Shown in pieces: positions 25,314 to 34,021 of a stretch of 64,000 bases of DNA. The translations under genes were made by a program, and so were the position numbers. The notes beneath the pieces are model-generated. The model did no database searches. It was not told the DNA's origin and saw only the letters and a list, made by a program, of their open reading frames with translations. Every line of letters starts with the position of its first letter. Position 1 is the stretch's first letter. Origin of the DNA: Rubrobacter tropicus (GTDB lineage: Bacteria; Actinomycetota; Rubrobacteria; Rubrobacterales; Rubrobacteraceae); contig NZ_CP045119.1 in the NCBI RefSeq assembly GCF_011492945.1, positions 2,542,001 to 2,606,000 of the forward strand, given 5' to 3'.

Positions 25314-25849
25314 CCGACCACCTCCCCTTCCAGCTCCGCGTCCGGCGCGACCCCGGCGCGTCGGGCCGCGCCGTACCTCTCGACGATCCCGGCCCACTCC
25401 GGCGCGAAAGACGCCTCGAGGCCGTCGCGCACCCTTCGGGCCAGCGTGGGCGAGGCCCCGCCCGTCGAGACCGCGACCTGCAACCCGCCCCGGCGCAGCA
25501 CCGAGGGCAGCGCGAAGTCACCCTCGGCGGGCCTGTCCGCCACGTTTACCGGCACGCCGTTCTCACGCGCCTCGCGGGTCACCGCGGCGTTCGCCTCGCG
25601 GGAATCCGTGGCGGCGAAAGCCAGGGAAGCCCCCGCCAGGTCGCCCGGGGCGTAGGGACGGTGGTGGACCTCGACGTCCATCTCCAGGATCTCGGGCCTG
25701 ACGTCCGGCGAGATCACGACTACCCTAGCCCCCGACTCGAGCAGGCCCCGCGCCTTCCTGGCCGCGACCCCCCCGCCGCCGACGACCACGCAGCGCCTGC
25801 CGGAGACGTCCATGAAAAGAGGATAAAGGACCGCGTTTTCGACCCCGAT
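25289..25849 (-). CDS. Precorrin-2 dehydrogenase/siroheme ferrochelatase-type (CysG-N/Met8)
   Basis: The NAD-binding core VSGRRCVVVGGGGVAARKAR, AATDSREANAAVTREAR, NVADRPAEGDFALPSVLRRG and VSTGGASPTLARRVRD identify the enzyme that oxidises precorrin-2 toward siroheme, complementing CobA downstream. The first ATG (25813) lies after the conserved YPLF sequence, which is in frame upstream; ATC at 25849 has AGGAG six bases before it and would give 186 residues. No ATG, GTG or TTG occurs between. The start is therefore uncertain or non-canonical. Confidence 0.88.
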   Translation of the reverse strand: MGVENAVLYPLFMDVSGRRCVVVGGGGVAARKARGLLESGARVVVISPDVRPEILEMDVEVHHRPYAPGDLAGASLAFAATDSREANAAVTREARENGVPVNVADRPAEGDFALPSVLRRGGLQVAVSTGGASPTLARRVRDGLEASFAPEWAGIVERYGAARRAGVAPDAELEGEVVGCLSRLRA

Positions 25850-25970
25850 TCTCGTCTCCTGACCTAACTGTCGGGTGGTGGATCAGCCCGGAAGTCTAGC
25901 ATAGCCGACCCGCCGTTATCATTGTGGATCAAAGTGTGTCATACGCCGTTTTCACGGGCCGTATAAGCCT

Positions 25971-26426
25971 TCACGATGGGGCGCTCTCCTTCGTCTTCTC
26001 GACGAGCCTGATCCCCTCGATGGTCATGCCTTTGTCCACCGCCTTGCACATGTCGTAGACCGTGAGCGCCGCCACGCCGACGGCGGTGAGCGCCTCCATC
26101 TCGACCCCCGTGCGGTCGCTGGCGCGGGCCGTCGCCGTGATCCCGACGCGGTCCTCCCCCACCTCGAACTCGACGTCGACCGAGGTCAGATCCAGGCCGT
26201 GGCACAGCGGTATTAGCTCCGGCGTCTTCTTCGCCGCCATGACCCCCGCGATCCTGGCCGTGTTCAACACGTCCCCCTTGGGCAGAGCCTTCTCCCGCAA
26301 CAGCCCAACCGTCTCGGGCGACATCCCGACGAACCCGGCCGCAACGGCCGTCCGCCGCACGACGTCCTTCTCGCCAACATCCACCATCCTGGCCGCGCCC
26401 GTATCGTCGATGTGGGAGAAAGTCAT
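25971..26426 (-). CDS. moaC: Cyclic pyranopterin monophosphate synthase (MoaC)
   Basis: MoaC converts the MoaA product to cPMP, the first stable intermediate of molybdenum cofactor. [54 protein letters not shown] and [20 protein letters not shown] with [19 protein letters not shown] are the family blocks. Length 151 is normal. It follows a repeat element on its 5' side; no other moa gene is in the window. GGAGG lies nine bases before the ATG. Confidence 0.96.
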   Translation of the reverse strand: MTFSHIDDTGAARMVDVGEKDVVRRTAVAAGFVGMSPETVGLLREKALPKGDVLNTARIAGVMAAKKTPELIPLCHGLDLTSVDVEFEVGEDRVGITATARASDRTGVEMEALTAVGVAALTVYDMCKAVDKGMTIEGIRLVEKTKESAPS

Positions 26427-26439
26427 GTACGAAACCTCC

Positions 26440-26588
26440 GGTTTCTTAGCTATCAGCCGTCAGCTATCAGCTTTTCGCCTGGCGGACGTTCCGTGGTCGA
26501 AGGTGATTCTCCCAGCCTGAGGCCGCTCCTCCGACCGGAAGCGTAGCCCCGGCCTTTGGCTGACCGCTGAAAGCTGACCGCTCTAAAA
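26440..26588. repeat. Intergenic inverted-repeat element
   Basis: Left end TTAGCTATCAGCCGTCAGC and CTATCAGCTTTTCGCC, a core of about 100 bases, and right end TTTGGCTGACCGCTGAAAGC with TGACCGCTCTAAAAGCGG. The ends are imperfect complements. It lies between tRNA-Sec and moaC, both minus strand. Confidence 0.75.
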
Positions 26589-26589
26589 G

Positions 26590-26678
26590 CGGAATGCGGG
26601 GGAATCGAACCGCCACGGTCGCGCCGCGACCGCAAACCGGTTTTGAAGACCGGACGGGCCACCAGGCCCACGCATTCC
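26590..26678 (-). tRNA. selC: tRNA-Sec (anticodon TCA)
   Basis: The minus strand folds as a selenocysteine tRNA: acceptor GGAATGCG pairs over eight bases with CGCATTCC, the D arm is GGGCC-TGGT-GGCCC, the anticodon arm CCGGT-CTTCAAA-ACCGG has TCA, a long variable arm GCGGTCGC/GCGACCGT follows, and the T loop is TTCGATT. One C-C mismatch appears in the T stem. No CCA is encoded. It lies 27 bases after selB, completing a selA-selB-selC unit. Confidence 0.93.
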
Positions 26679-26705
26679 GGGGTGTGCGTCACGCGACGGA
26701 TTCTA

Positions 26706-28565
26706 TTACATCGGCCCGCGGTGGCGGCGGGTGAGGACGCGGACGTCGCCGGTGCGGCTGGTGACGCCGGAGGCGTCGGAGAACTCGAGCCAGGCCTGGG
26801 CGTACCTGCGGCTCGTGCCGAGGCGGTCGCGCAGGCCGGAGAGCGAGATCTCGCCCTCCTCCCGGCATACCGTCTTTATGTCCTCCAGGATGAGGTCCGC
26901 CGTATCGCGGGACGCGAAGAGCCCGCCCCCGAGATCCACGGCTTCGTCCCTTTTCAGTAGCAGCCGGAGCTCGGGAGAGGGTCCCGGCGCCGGCGGCTCC
27001 GCGCCGGACGCATCTAGCTCCGCCAGAAGCCTGCGCGCCGCTTCTTCCAGCTCCGCCGAGACTTCTCCCGCGCCCGGCAGGCTCACGCCGGTTCCCGTAA
27101 CCCGGACCTCCGCGCCCGCCAGGTCTTCGAGCAGGGCGTCGGCGAGAGGGCTCTCCAATTGCATCGCCGAACGGGCCTCGGCGACGCTGACCTCGGGCGA
27201 CTCGGGATGTTCCTTCGCCCGCGAACGGAGTGCTTGGTGGAGCCGGTCCTTCGCCGCGCTCACGGCCTCCGCGGACGCGTAGACGCTCCCCACCTTCGAA
27301 ATTTCGGGCGCCCCGTCGGAGACCTCCTGCGCCCGCTTTGGGGAGACGGAGACGGCCAGGGCGAGCTCTTCGGCGCTCATGCCCCTGGCGGGGTAGCGGG
27401 CGAGGACAAGAGGAATGGTCCGTGAGACGTCGCCGCGCTCCAGGGCCTCCAGCCAGCCCGGCTCGGGGCGGCGGCCGGCGGGCGCCGGGTCGAGGACCGT
27501 GCCGCCGCCGATGGTCACCTGCGGGGACATAGCACGGAGGACGAAGCGGTCACCGGGGAGCAGGATCAGGGGCTCTTCGGGCCTCAGCCGGGCGAAGGCG
27601 CTCTCGCCGGGTTGCAGCCCGTCGGTGCCGGATAGCCGGACCCTGGCGTTCGTCGCGCGGGTGCCGTGGTGAAGTCGGACCCTCGCGCCGTGGGCTAGCG
27701 GTCGCGCGCCTTCGAGGAGCCTGAGGCGGGCGTCGAAGGCGCGGCTCTCGGGGATGGGCCTCGAGAGCAAGACGTCACCGGCCTCCAGCTGCGAGGCGTC
27801 GATGCCCGTCAGGTCGAGGGCCGTGCGGGCGCCGGGGTGGGCGACCTCGGCCGGGTGGCCGTGGTTCTGGATGCTCCGCACGCGGGGACGGTGGCCGCGG
27901 GAGGTGTAAAGGGTGTCGCCGGTCCGGATCTCCCCGCTCCACAGCGTCCCCGTCGCGACCACCCCGATCCCCTTCAGCACGAAGACCCTGTCCACCGGCA
28001 GCCGCGCGAGCCGTCCCCCGACGTGATCCTCGTGCCCCTGCGCGGCCAGGCCGTCGAGCGCTCGCAACAGCTCTTCGACGCCCTCGCCGGTCTTGCCGCT
28101 GGCCGGGATGACGGGGGCGGAGATCCCGACGGACTCCAGCAGATCTTCGGCGTCCAGCGCGGCGAGCTCGGCCGTCTCCTCGTCCACGGCGTCCGTCTTG
28201 GTGAGCGCCACGACCCCCCGCTCGACGCCGAGAACCCGCAAGACGTCGAGGTGCTCGCGGGTCTGGGGCATGACGCCGTCGTCGGCGGCGACCACGAGCA
28301 AGAACGCGTCCACTCCCGTCGCCCCGGAGACCATGTTCTTGACGAACCGCTCGTGGCCGGGCACGTCCACCAGGCTCGCCCGGCGCCCTCCGGGCAGCAC
28401 TAGCTCGGCGTAGCCGGGGACTATGGAGATGCCGCGCCGGTGCTCTTCTTCCAACCTGTCGGTGTCCGTGCCCGTCATGCGCCGGACCAGCGTCGTCTTG
28501 CCGTGGTCCACGTGCCCGGCCGTCCCGATGGTGAGCGCTATCCGCCCGTCCGCCGGCTCACCCAA
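26706..28565 (-). CDS. selB: Selenocysteine-specific elongation factor SelB
   Basis: SelB is the EF-Tu-like GTPase that brings Sec-tRNA to UGA codons with a SECIS hairpin. [19 protein letters not shown] (G1), [13 protein letters not shown] (G2), [13 protein letters not shown] (G3) and [11 protein letters not shown] (G4) are present. Domains II-III continue to about 350, and the C-terminal winged helices bind the SECIS ([17 protein letters not shown] near the end). Length 619 is typical. Its start overlaps selA by eight bases. Confidence 0.96.
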   Translation of the reverse strand: MGEPADGRIALTIGTAGHVDHGKTTLVRRMTGTDTDRLEEEHRRGISIVPGYAELVLPGGRRASLVDVPGHERFVKNMVSGATGVDAFLLVVAADDGVMPQTREHLDVLRVLGVERGVVALTKTDAVDEETAELAALDAEDLLESVGISAPVIPASGKTGEGVEELLRALDGLAAQGHEDHVGGRLARLPVDRVFVLKGIGVVATGTLWSGEIRTGDTLYTSRGHRPRVRSIQNHGHPAEVAHPGARTALDLTGIDASQLEAGDVLLSRPIPESRAFDARLRLLEGARPLAHGARVRLHHGTRATNARVRLSGTDGLQPGESAFARLRPEEPLILLPGDRFVLRAMSPQVTIGGGTVLDPAPAGRRPEPGWLEALERGDVSRTIPLVLARYPARGMSAEELALAVSVSPKRAQEVSDGAPEISKVGSVYASAEAVSAAKDRLHQALRSRAKEHPESPEVSVAEARSAMQLESPLADALLEDLAGAEVRVTGTGVSLPGAGEVSAELEEAARRLLAELDASGAEPPAPGPSPELRLLLKRDEAVDLGGGLFASRDTADLILEDIKTVCREEGEISLSGLRDRLGTSRRYAQAWLEFSDASGVTSRTGDVRVLTRRHRGPM

Positions 28566-29922
28566 GCGCGCCCCTCACCGCCGCGACGACGGCCTCCTCG
28601 TCCCCGGGAAGCAAGGTCCGCGCGTCGAGCCACACCCTGCCCTCGTGTACGCGTCCCACCACGGGAGGATCCGACGCCCGCATCTTCTCCGCGAGTGTTT
28701 TCGCCTCCACACCCCCGAGGCGAACGGCGAAGGAAGGGATCTCGTACAGCGGCAACGTCCCCCCTCCGCTGCGCGCGACGGACGGCGCAACGTCGACCTC
28801 CAGGCCGAAATCCTCCCGCGACAGGGCCAGCGCGAGGCCTTCGGCCACACCCCTGGCCTCATATTCTGGAGCGCGGAGCATCCGGAGCGTCGGCAGCTCT
28901 TGAGTTGCGGTGTCCTCGAGGTAGGAAGTCAGGGTCGCCTCCAGCGCGGCCAGGCAGAGTTTGTCGGCGCGGAGGGCGCGGGCCAGGGGATGGCGGCGCA
29001 TCGCGGAAACTAGTGACGAATCGCCCACGACGATGCCGGCTTGGGGCCCGCCGAGCAGCTTGTCCCCGGAGAAGATGGTGAGCGCGGCGCCATCTTTGAC
29101 AGCGTCGCCGACCAGTGGTTCGTCGCCAAAGGGGATCAGGGCCCCGCTGCCGACGTCGGCTATGACCGGAAGGCCGAGGGGGGCGAGTTCCGCCACGCCG
29201 ACGGACTCGGTGAAGCCCTGGATCTCGAAGTTGCTCGGATGGACCCAGAGGATCGCGCGGGTGTTCTCGTTTATGGCCTCCTCGTAATCCGAGAGGCGGG
29301 TCCGGTTCGTGGTGCCCACCTCGCGGAGCCTCGCGCCGGAGAGCGCGAGCACCTCGGGGATGCGGAAGCCGCCTCCTATCTCGATGAGTTGCCCGCGCGA
29401 GACGATCACCTCGGGCTCCCCACCCCCTTCGCCGACCACGGCGGCCAGGGCGAGCAGCGTGGCCCCCGCGCAGTTGTTCACGACGAGCGCGTCCTCCGTC
29501 CCGGTAAGCTCCGTGAGCAGCGGCACCGCCCGGTCGTAGCGAGACCCCCTCTTGCCCAGGGCCACGTCGTACTCCAGGTTCGAGTAGCGGGTCGCCGCCT
29601 CCACGACGGCCGCCACGGCCGCCTCGGACAGCACCGACCGGCCCAGGTTCGTGTGCAGAACGACGCCGGTGGCGTTCACGACCCGCCGCAGGCTCCTGCC
29701 AGATAGAAGCTTCGAAGCGAGCGCAACGACGCCGCTCTCGGTGACCGCCGGTTCCTCTCCGGCGGAGATCCTGGCCCGCAGATCCTCCAAAACGCCGCGG
29801 ACGGCCGACGTGGCCGCCGCGCGGCCGTGGCGGTCCGCGAGCGCGGCCCCCGCCTGGTCCCGCATCACCGCATCCACGGCCGGCAGGCTCCTGAGCCTCT
29901 CACTCTTCCCCGTCTCCAACAT
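28558..29922 (-). CDS. selA: L-seryl-tRNA(Sec) selenium transferase
   Basis: SelA is the PLP-dependent decamer that converts Ser-tRNA(Sec) to Sec-tRNA(Sec) using selenophosphate. INENTRAILWVHPSNFEIQG, VIADVGSGALIP and the PLP lysine in FSGDKLLGGPQAG are diagnostic, as is the N-terminal LPAVDAVM region. Length 454 is normal. The ATG at 29922 is only nine bases downstream of a TATACT box, so the mRNA may be leaderless. selD, needed for selenophosphate, is not in the window. Confidence 0.96.
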   Translation of the reverse strand: MLETGKSERLRSLPAVDAVMRDQAGAALADRHGRAAATSAVRGVLEDLRARISAGEEPAVTESGVVALASKLLSGRSLRRVVNATGVVLHTNLGRSVLSEAAVAAVVEAATRYSNLEYDVALGKRGSRYDRAVPLLTELTGTEDALVVNNCAGATLLALAAVVGEGGGEPEVIVSRGQLIEIGGGFRIPEVLALSGARLREVGTTNRTRLSDYEEAINENTRAILWVHPSNFEIQGFTESVGVAELAPLGLPVIADVGSGALIPFGDEPLVGDAVKDGAALTIFSGDKLLGGPQAGIVVGDSSLVSAMRRHPLARALRADKLCLAALEATLTSYLEDTATQELPTLRMLRAPEYEARGVAEGLALALSREDFGLEVDVAPSVARSGGGTLPLYEIPSFAVRLGGVEAKTLAEKMRASDPPVVGRVHEGRVWLDARTLLPGDEEAVVAAVRGALG

Positions 29923-29931
29923 ACGGCTTAG

Positions 29932-29937
29932 AGTATA
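29932..29937 (-). promoter_or_regulatory. Predicted -10 box of selA (leaderless transcript)
   Basis: TATACT on the minus strand lies nine bases before the selA ATG and there is no Shine-Dalgarno between them. No clear -35 is visible at 17 bases. The spacing predicts transcription starting at or within a few bases of the start codon. Confidence 0.5.
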
Positions 29938-30012
29938 CCCTTGCCGGTAAATACGGGGCTCGCGAGCAGGCCGCTGTGCTAAACTTGCGCCGTCTTATCC
30001 CGGGAGGATCTT

Positions 30013-30306
30013 TTGGGCGAGGGGACGACAAAATTCTTTCTTGGCGCGTCCATAGGCGCGGCCTGCGGTTTCGCGGCCGGCGCGTTCGCCGCGACCCCAA
30101 CCGCGCGCTCCGCCGGGCAATCGGCCGTCGGCGGCGTTGGCACCTCGTTCCGCTTCCTGGGCCGCGGCGCCATACGGACCGCAAAGAGCCTCGGCCCCAT
30201 CCTCGAATTCGGCTACACCCGCGTAAGGGGCAGAGAGAAGTACCTGGAGCACGAGATAGAACAGCTCAGAACCCAGATCACACGCCTAGAACAGAAGATA
30301 GATTAG
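30013..30306 (+). CDS. Small YtxH-like unknown protein
   Basis: TTG at 30013 follows GGGAGGA by four bases. The 97 residues have a Gly/Ala-rich hydrophobic N-terminal segment (FFLGASIGAACGFAAGAFAA), a middle region, and a C-terminal coiled coil (YLEHEIEQLRTQITRLEQKI). The layout, a glycine-zipper-like anchor followed by a coil, resembles YtxH-type stress or envelope proteins, but I cannot assign a function. A repeat element begins at its stop codon. Confidence 0.65.
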   Translation: MGEGTTKFFLGASIGAACGFAAGAFAATPTARSAGQSAVGGVGTSFRFLGRGAIRTAKSLGPILEFGYTRVRGREKYLEHEIEQLRTQITRLEQKID

Positions 30307-30598
30307 CTCCGCTATGCGGAGCTAATCAGCACGCTGGCTTCGCCAGCTTGTCAGCCCGGCGCTTCGCGCCTCGTCAGCACGCCCCCTCCGGGGACTCTCA
30401 GCCCGTCAGCCAGTCGTCTCTATTTGACGCACCGTCCGTCACCCGAAACGCGGCGAACGGCGCTGCCCGGTGGGGCTTTGGGCGGCCAAAAGCTGACGGG
30501 CTGAAAGCGAGGGCCTGCCAAGGCCCGAAGCGTGCTGAGAGCGGAGGCGAAGCCGCAGCGTGCTGAAAGCTGCCCGAAGGGCGGCGTGCTGACTAGCT
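30305..30598. repeat. Large intergenic repeat element with hairpin array
   Basis: About 290 bases between convergent genes. It contains AGCTCCGC-tat-GCGGAGCT, CTGGC-ttc-GCCAG, GGCGC-ttc-GCGCC and CCCC-tcc-GGGG hairpins joined by GTCAGC words, a core with CGGTGGGGCTTTGGGCGG, and the reverse-sense half AAGCTGACGGGCTGAAAGC, AAGCGTGCTGAGAGCGG. The left half and right half are imperfect complements, so the whole could fold into one long structure. Confidence 0.8.
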
Positions 30599-30919
30599 TC
30601 CGAACAGGCGCCTGACCCAGCCGGGGAGTCCTCCGCCTTCCTGCGTCGCTTTCTTGTAGTCGGCGAGGTCGTCCGGGTGGACCGGGGCGCCGGACTCGCC
30701 GAGCAGCGCTCTGGCGTCCTGGAGGCGGGGTTCGGGGGTGGATCTGGGGAAGGCGGCCTCGACTATGAAGTCGTTGTTCCAGCGGACGCGGTAGATGCGT
30801 AGGCCGACGAGCTCGGCTTCGTCGAAGCGCCGGTCCAGGTCCGAGGCGGCGGCGCGGGCTTCTTCCTCCCGGGCGAACTCGTAGCCCAGAAAGACGGGGT
30901 CTTCGCTTCGCCCTTGCAT
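30593..30919 (-). CDS. Unknown 108-residue protein
   Basis: A soluble protein with a ferredoxin-like alternation of helices and strands (EARAAASDLDRRFDEAELVG, YRVRWNNDFIVEAAFPRS) and a C-terminal amphipathic GWVRRLFGS tail. I do not recognise the family. Its ATG overlaps the zincin stop (TAATG), so it is translated with the metalloprotease-like protein. Nothing suggests catalysis. Confidence 0.6.
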   Translation of the reverse strand: MQGRSEDPVFLGYEFAREEEARAAASDLDRRFDEAELVGLRIYRVRWNNDFIVEAAFPRSTPEPRLQDARALLGESGAPVHPDDLADYKKATQEGGGLPGWVRRLFGS

Positions 30920-31947
30920 TACGGGCCGTCCATCCTGGACATCCAGAGGCCGGGGTCGCGAACCTCGGCGAGGTCGGGGAGGTTCTCGGGCCTCTCCCAG
31001 ACGCGGTTGAGGCCCTCCATCCCCTGCCGGCGGGCGACGGCGTCGGCGAACCGCTCGCCGAGGCGGTACTGCTCGAGCTTCACGTCGAGACCCGTTATGC
31101 GGAAGACGGCGGTCTCGAAAGGCGGGCGGTGGGCCCGGCTTTTGGACATCCGCTCCTTGAGGTGCTCGTAGTGGGGTACGAGGCCCTTGCCGACGTTGTG
31201 CATCACAAAGTCCGAGTAGCCCTCTATGACGGACATCGCGGCCTGCATCCTGTCGAACGAGGCACGCTGCTCTGGGCTCATCACGAGCTCCATCGAACGG
31301 CCGCCGGTCTTCAGGTTGGTCGAGAGGCGGCTGATGGTTTCGCGGACGCCGAGCTTCTCGGCCAGCGGGCCGACCAGGCCCTCCAGGAGGCCCCCGAGGT
31401 GGCCCCGAAGCCAGGGGTAGCCCTCGAACTGGAGGGCGTGGGTCATCTCGTGGAGCACGATCCAGAGCCGCAGGCCATCGAGGGGGACCCCGATTCTGCC
31501 CGCCGCCGCGGTAATGTTCCCGTCGAGGAAAAAGACCTTGCCGGGCCCGTTCGCGGCCTCCTTGGAGAGCAGCGGCCCCGTGTCGTACTGGCCGAGCACC
31601 CTGGAGGAGAGGAACCCGAGCAAGAGCCCCATCTGCGCCGTGAGCGTGGCCCCGCCGATCGCCCAGGTGACGTTCCCGGCGCCCTCGGTCGCGCGCTTGA
31701 GGACCGGCTCCATGAGCCCCCCGAAACCGTCGATGTTAAAGTCTATCCACTCGGCCCGGTTCGCAACCAGTAGCTGGCGGCCCGCTGCAGGCCCGCGCGG
31801 CAGCACTATGCCCGTAAAGTCCGAGAGGGGCGTCAGGGTCTCCTCCACTGCGCCGGGGTAGTCGAAATCCGTCGTCGGGGGACTCTCGGAGCGGGAGGCG
31901 AGCGCCACCGCTATCGCGCGGGCCGCACTCCAGGAGATCATAGGCAA
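30919..31947 (-). CDS. Zincin-like metalloprotein (DUF2342/F420-associated family)
   Basis: The 342 residues carry HEMTHALQFEGYPWLRGHL, an HExxH zincin motif near residues 165-185, with ANRAEWIDFNIDGFGGLMEP upstream and a helical C-terminal half with SVIEGYSDFVMHNVG. This is the actinobacterial family annotated as coenzyme-F420-biosynthesis-associated or DUF2342, of unproven activity. No signal peptide is seen. A metalloprotease role is plausible from the motif, but family members are poorly characterised. Confidence 0.8.
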   Translation of the reverse strand: MPMISWSAARAIAVALASRSESPPTTDFDYPGAVEETLTPLSDFTGIVLPRGPAAGRQLLVANRAEWIDFNIDGFGGLMEPVLKRATEGAGNVTWAIGGATLTAQMGLLLGFLSSRVLGQYDTGPLLSKEAANGPGKVFFLDGNITAAAGRIGVPLDGLRLWIVLHEMTHALQFEGYPWLRGHLGGLLEGLVGPLAEKLGVRETISRLSTNLKTGGRSMELVMSPEQRASFDRMQAAMSVIEGYSDFVMHNVGKGLVPHYEHLKERMSKSRAHRPPFETAVFRITGLDVKLEQYRLGERFADAVARRQGMEGLNRVWERPENLPDLAEVRDPGLWMSRMDGP

Positions 31948-32007
31948 ATCCTTACTCTAGATGACATGGGGTGAGTATATACGCTGCCCCGGCCACACCA
32001 ACTCGGA

Positions 32008-32036
32008 TTGTCCCGGTGGTCTCCGCGGGTTATATT
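32008..32036 (+). promoter_or_regulatory. Predicted promoter of second tatA (leaderless)
   Basis: TTGTCC (32008-32013), a 17-base spacer and TATATT (32031-32036) match a sigma-A promoter well. The ATG at 32043 is six bases after the -10, the expected transcription start, so the transcript would have no leader. Confidence 0.65.
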
Positions 32037-32042
32037 AAGCCC

Positions 32043-32240
32043 ATGCTAGGAGTCGGAGGCAGCGAGATCGTCTTTATCGCCCTGATCTTCCTGATCATCT
32101 TCGGCCCCGGTTCCCTCCCGAAGATGGCCAGGGACGTGGGCCGCTTCGTGACCGAAGCCCGCCGCGCCGTGGACGAGTTCAAGGAAGAGATCACCTCGGC
32201 CGCCGACGACGACGAGGACGATCACCGCAAAAAGCGGTGA
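32043..32240 (+). CDS. Second TatA/TatB-like protein
   Basis: Sixty-five residues: an N-terminal membrane helix (IVFIALIFLIIFGPGSLPKM), the FGPGSLPK hinge of TatA/B, an amphipathic helix (RDVGRFVTEARRAVDEFKEE) and an acidic-basic tail. With tatA at 3919 and tatC at 3016 this gives two single-span Tat subunits; the hinge FGPG and VTEARRAVDEF are closer to TatB-like forms. No Shine-Dalgarno precedes the ATG. An upstream in-frame GTG would add about nine residues. Confidence 0.88.
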   Translation: MLGVGGSEIVFIALIFLIIFGPGSLPKMARDVGRFVTEARRAVDEFKEEITSAADDDEDDHRKKR

Positions 32241-32390
32241 GATAGCCGGTCAGCACTTCAGCCGGTCAGCTCCTTGACTCCGATCCTTTCCCGGTAGTAC
32301 TCCGAGAACCACTCGTACCGCCTCGCCGGATGCATCCAACGAAATCGGTACACGGCTGGCCTGACCAGCTGAAATGCTGACCGGCTCTGA
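32240..32390. repeat. Intergenic inverted-repeat element
   Basis: It starts at the tatA-like TGA with ATAGCCGGTCAGCACTTCAGC and CCGGTCAGCTCC, has a core of about 80 bases, and ends CTGACCAGCTGAAATGCTGACC with GGCTC. The two ends are near-perfect complements (AGCCGGTCAGCAnTTCAGC against GCTGAAATGCTGACCGGCT). Confidence 0.75.
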
Positions 32391-32411
32391 TTGCTAGAAT
32401 CGGCGCTGTTT

Positions 32412-34021
32412 ATGGACGCGGGACGCTCATGGTGGCAGGTTGGGGTGATCTACCAGGTCTACCCGCGCAGCTTCGCCGACGCCAGCGGCGACGGCGTGGG
32501 CGATCTTCGCGGGATCATCTCGAAGCTGGATTACCTGGAGTGGCTCGGGGTGGACGCCGTCTGGCTCTCCCCTTTCTTCCCCTCGCCGATGGCAGACTTC
32601 GGCTACGACGTCTCCGACTATTGCGACGTGGACCCCCTGTTCGGAGACCTCCCTGACTTCGACGAAATGCTGGAGGGGATGCACCGGCGCGGCATCCGCG
32701 TGATCGTGGACCTCGTGCCGAACCACACCTCATCCGAACATCCCTGGTTTAAGGAGTCCCGCTCCTCGCCGGTCAACCCGAAGAGGGACTGGTACATCTG
32801 GCGCGACCCCGCCCCGGACGGCGGACCGCCGAACAACTGGGAGAGCATCCACGGGGGCGGCACCTGCTGGGAGTGGGACGGGCGAACCGGCCAGTACTAC
32901 CTCCACACTTTTCAGGTCGAGCAGCCCGACCTGAACTGGCGAAAACCCGAAGTTCGGGAGGCGATCTACGACGTCATGCGCTTCTGGCTCGACCGCGGCG
33001 TGGACGGCTTCAGGCTCGACGCGCTCTCCTTCTGCATCAAGGACGACCGGTTCCGGGACAACCCGTCCAACCCGGACTGGCGCCCGGGAGACCCGCCGTG
33101 GGCCCGCCAGCTGCGGGTCTACACGGACGACAGGCCAGAGGTTCTCGGCATAGTGGGCGAGATGCGCGCCGTCACGGACGCCTACGCCGGCGACCGCGCC
33201 CTGATCGGGGAGCTCTACCTGCCCCTAAAACGCCTGGTCGCTTACTACGGGGTGGATCTGAAAGGCGTCCACCTGCCGCTCAACTTCGGTCTCCTCGGGC
33301 TCCAGGAGTGGAAGCCCTCGGCCATCGGACAGCTCATCGAGCAATACGAGACATCTCTGCCAGAGGGCGCCTGGCCGAACTGGGTCCTCGGCAACCACGA
33401 CAACCCCAGGATCGCGAGCCGCCTGGGCCCGGCCCACGCCCGGGCGGCCCAGATGCTCCTGCTCACCCTCCGGGGAACCCCGACCTGCTACTACGGGGAC
33501 GAGATCGGGATGCGCGACGTGGAGGTGCCCCCGAGATAATCAAGGACCCGCAGGGCAGATCCAACCCCGAATACGGCCGTGACCCCGCCCGAACCCCCAT
33601 GCAATGGAACGCGACGAGGAACGCCGGTTTCTCCCCCGAGGGCACCGAGCCCTGGTTGCCCGTCGCCGGAGACCACGAGACAGTCAACGTGAAGGCCCAA
33701 CAGGCAGACCCGCGCTCCATGCTAGCCCTGTTTCGCCGCCTCGCCTCGCTACGACGCACCTGCCCGGCGCTGTCAAACGGCTCGTACCGCCCCATGTACA
33801 CCGGAGACGACCTCGCGCAAGCTTACCTGCGCGAGCACGAAGACCAGCGCCTGCTCGTCGCCCTCAACTTCGGCCCCGAACCCCGCAGGCTGGACCTCTC
33901 GAAAGCCGGTGGCAAAGCTAACCTGCTCCTCTCCACGCACCTCGACCGAACCGGACACCCCGACCTGAGAGAACTGCCATTGCGGCCGGGCGAAGGCGTC
34001 CTCCTCTCGCTGGAACACTAG
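32412..34021 (+). CDS. GH13 alpha-glucosidase with one-base frameshift
   Basis: A glycoside hydrolase 13 enzyme of the oligo-1,6-/alpha-glucosidase group. QVYPRSFADASGDGVGDL, VDLVPNHTSSEHPWF, the nucleophile Asp in VDGFRLDALSF, the acid/base Glu in LIGELYLPL and the stabilising Asp in LGNHDNPRIASRL are present. The frame stops at TAA 33537-33539 within GTGCCCCCGAGATAATC; one more C would continue as VPPEIIKDPQGR to the normal PARTPMQWN and C-terminal domain ending at 34021. ATG at 32412 is likely; TTG 32391 is possible. It is convergent with the sugar ABC operon and probably acts on its imported substrate. Confidence 0.85.

Noticed and set aside
25900-25960. DnaA-box-like sequences (TGATCCACA, TGTGGATCA) as an origin
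   Set aside because: Only isolated partial matches, no AT-rich unwinding region and no dnaA/dnaN; the region is more likely the heme operon promoter.
30305-30598. Regularly spaced repeats considered as a CRISPR array
   Set aside because: Units are palindromic and vary, the spacers are conserved rather than unique, the period is too short, and no cas genes are present.
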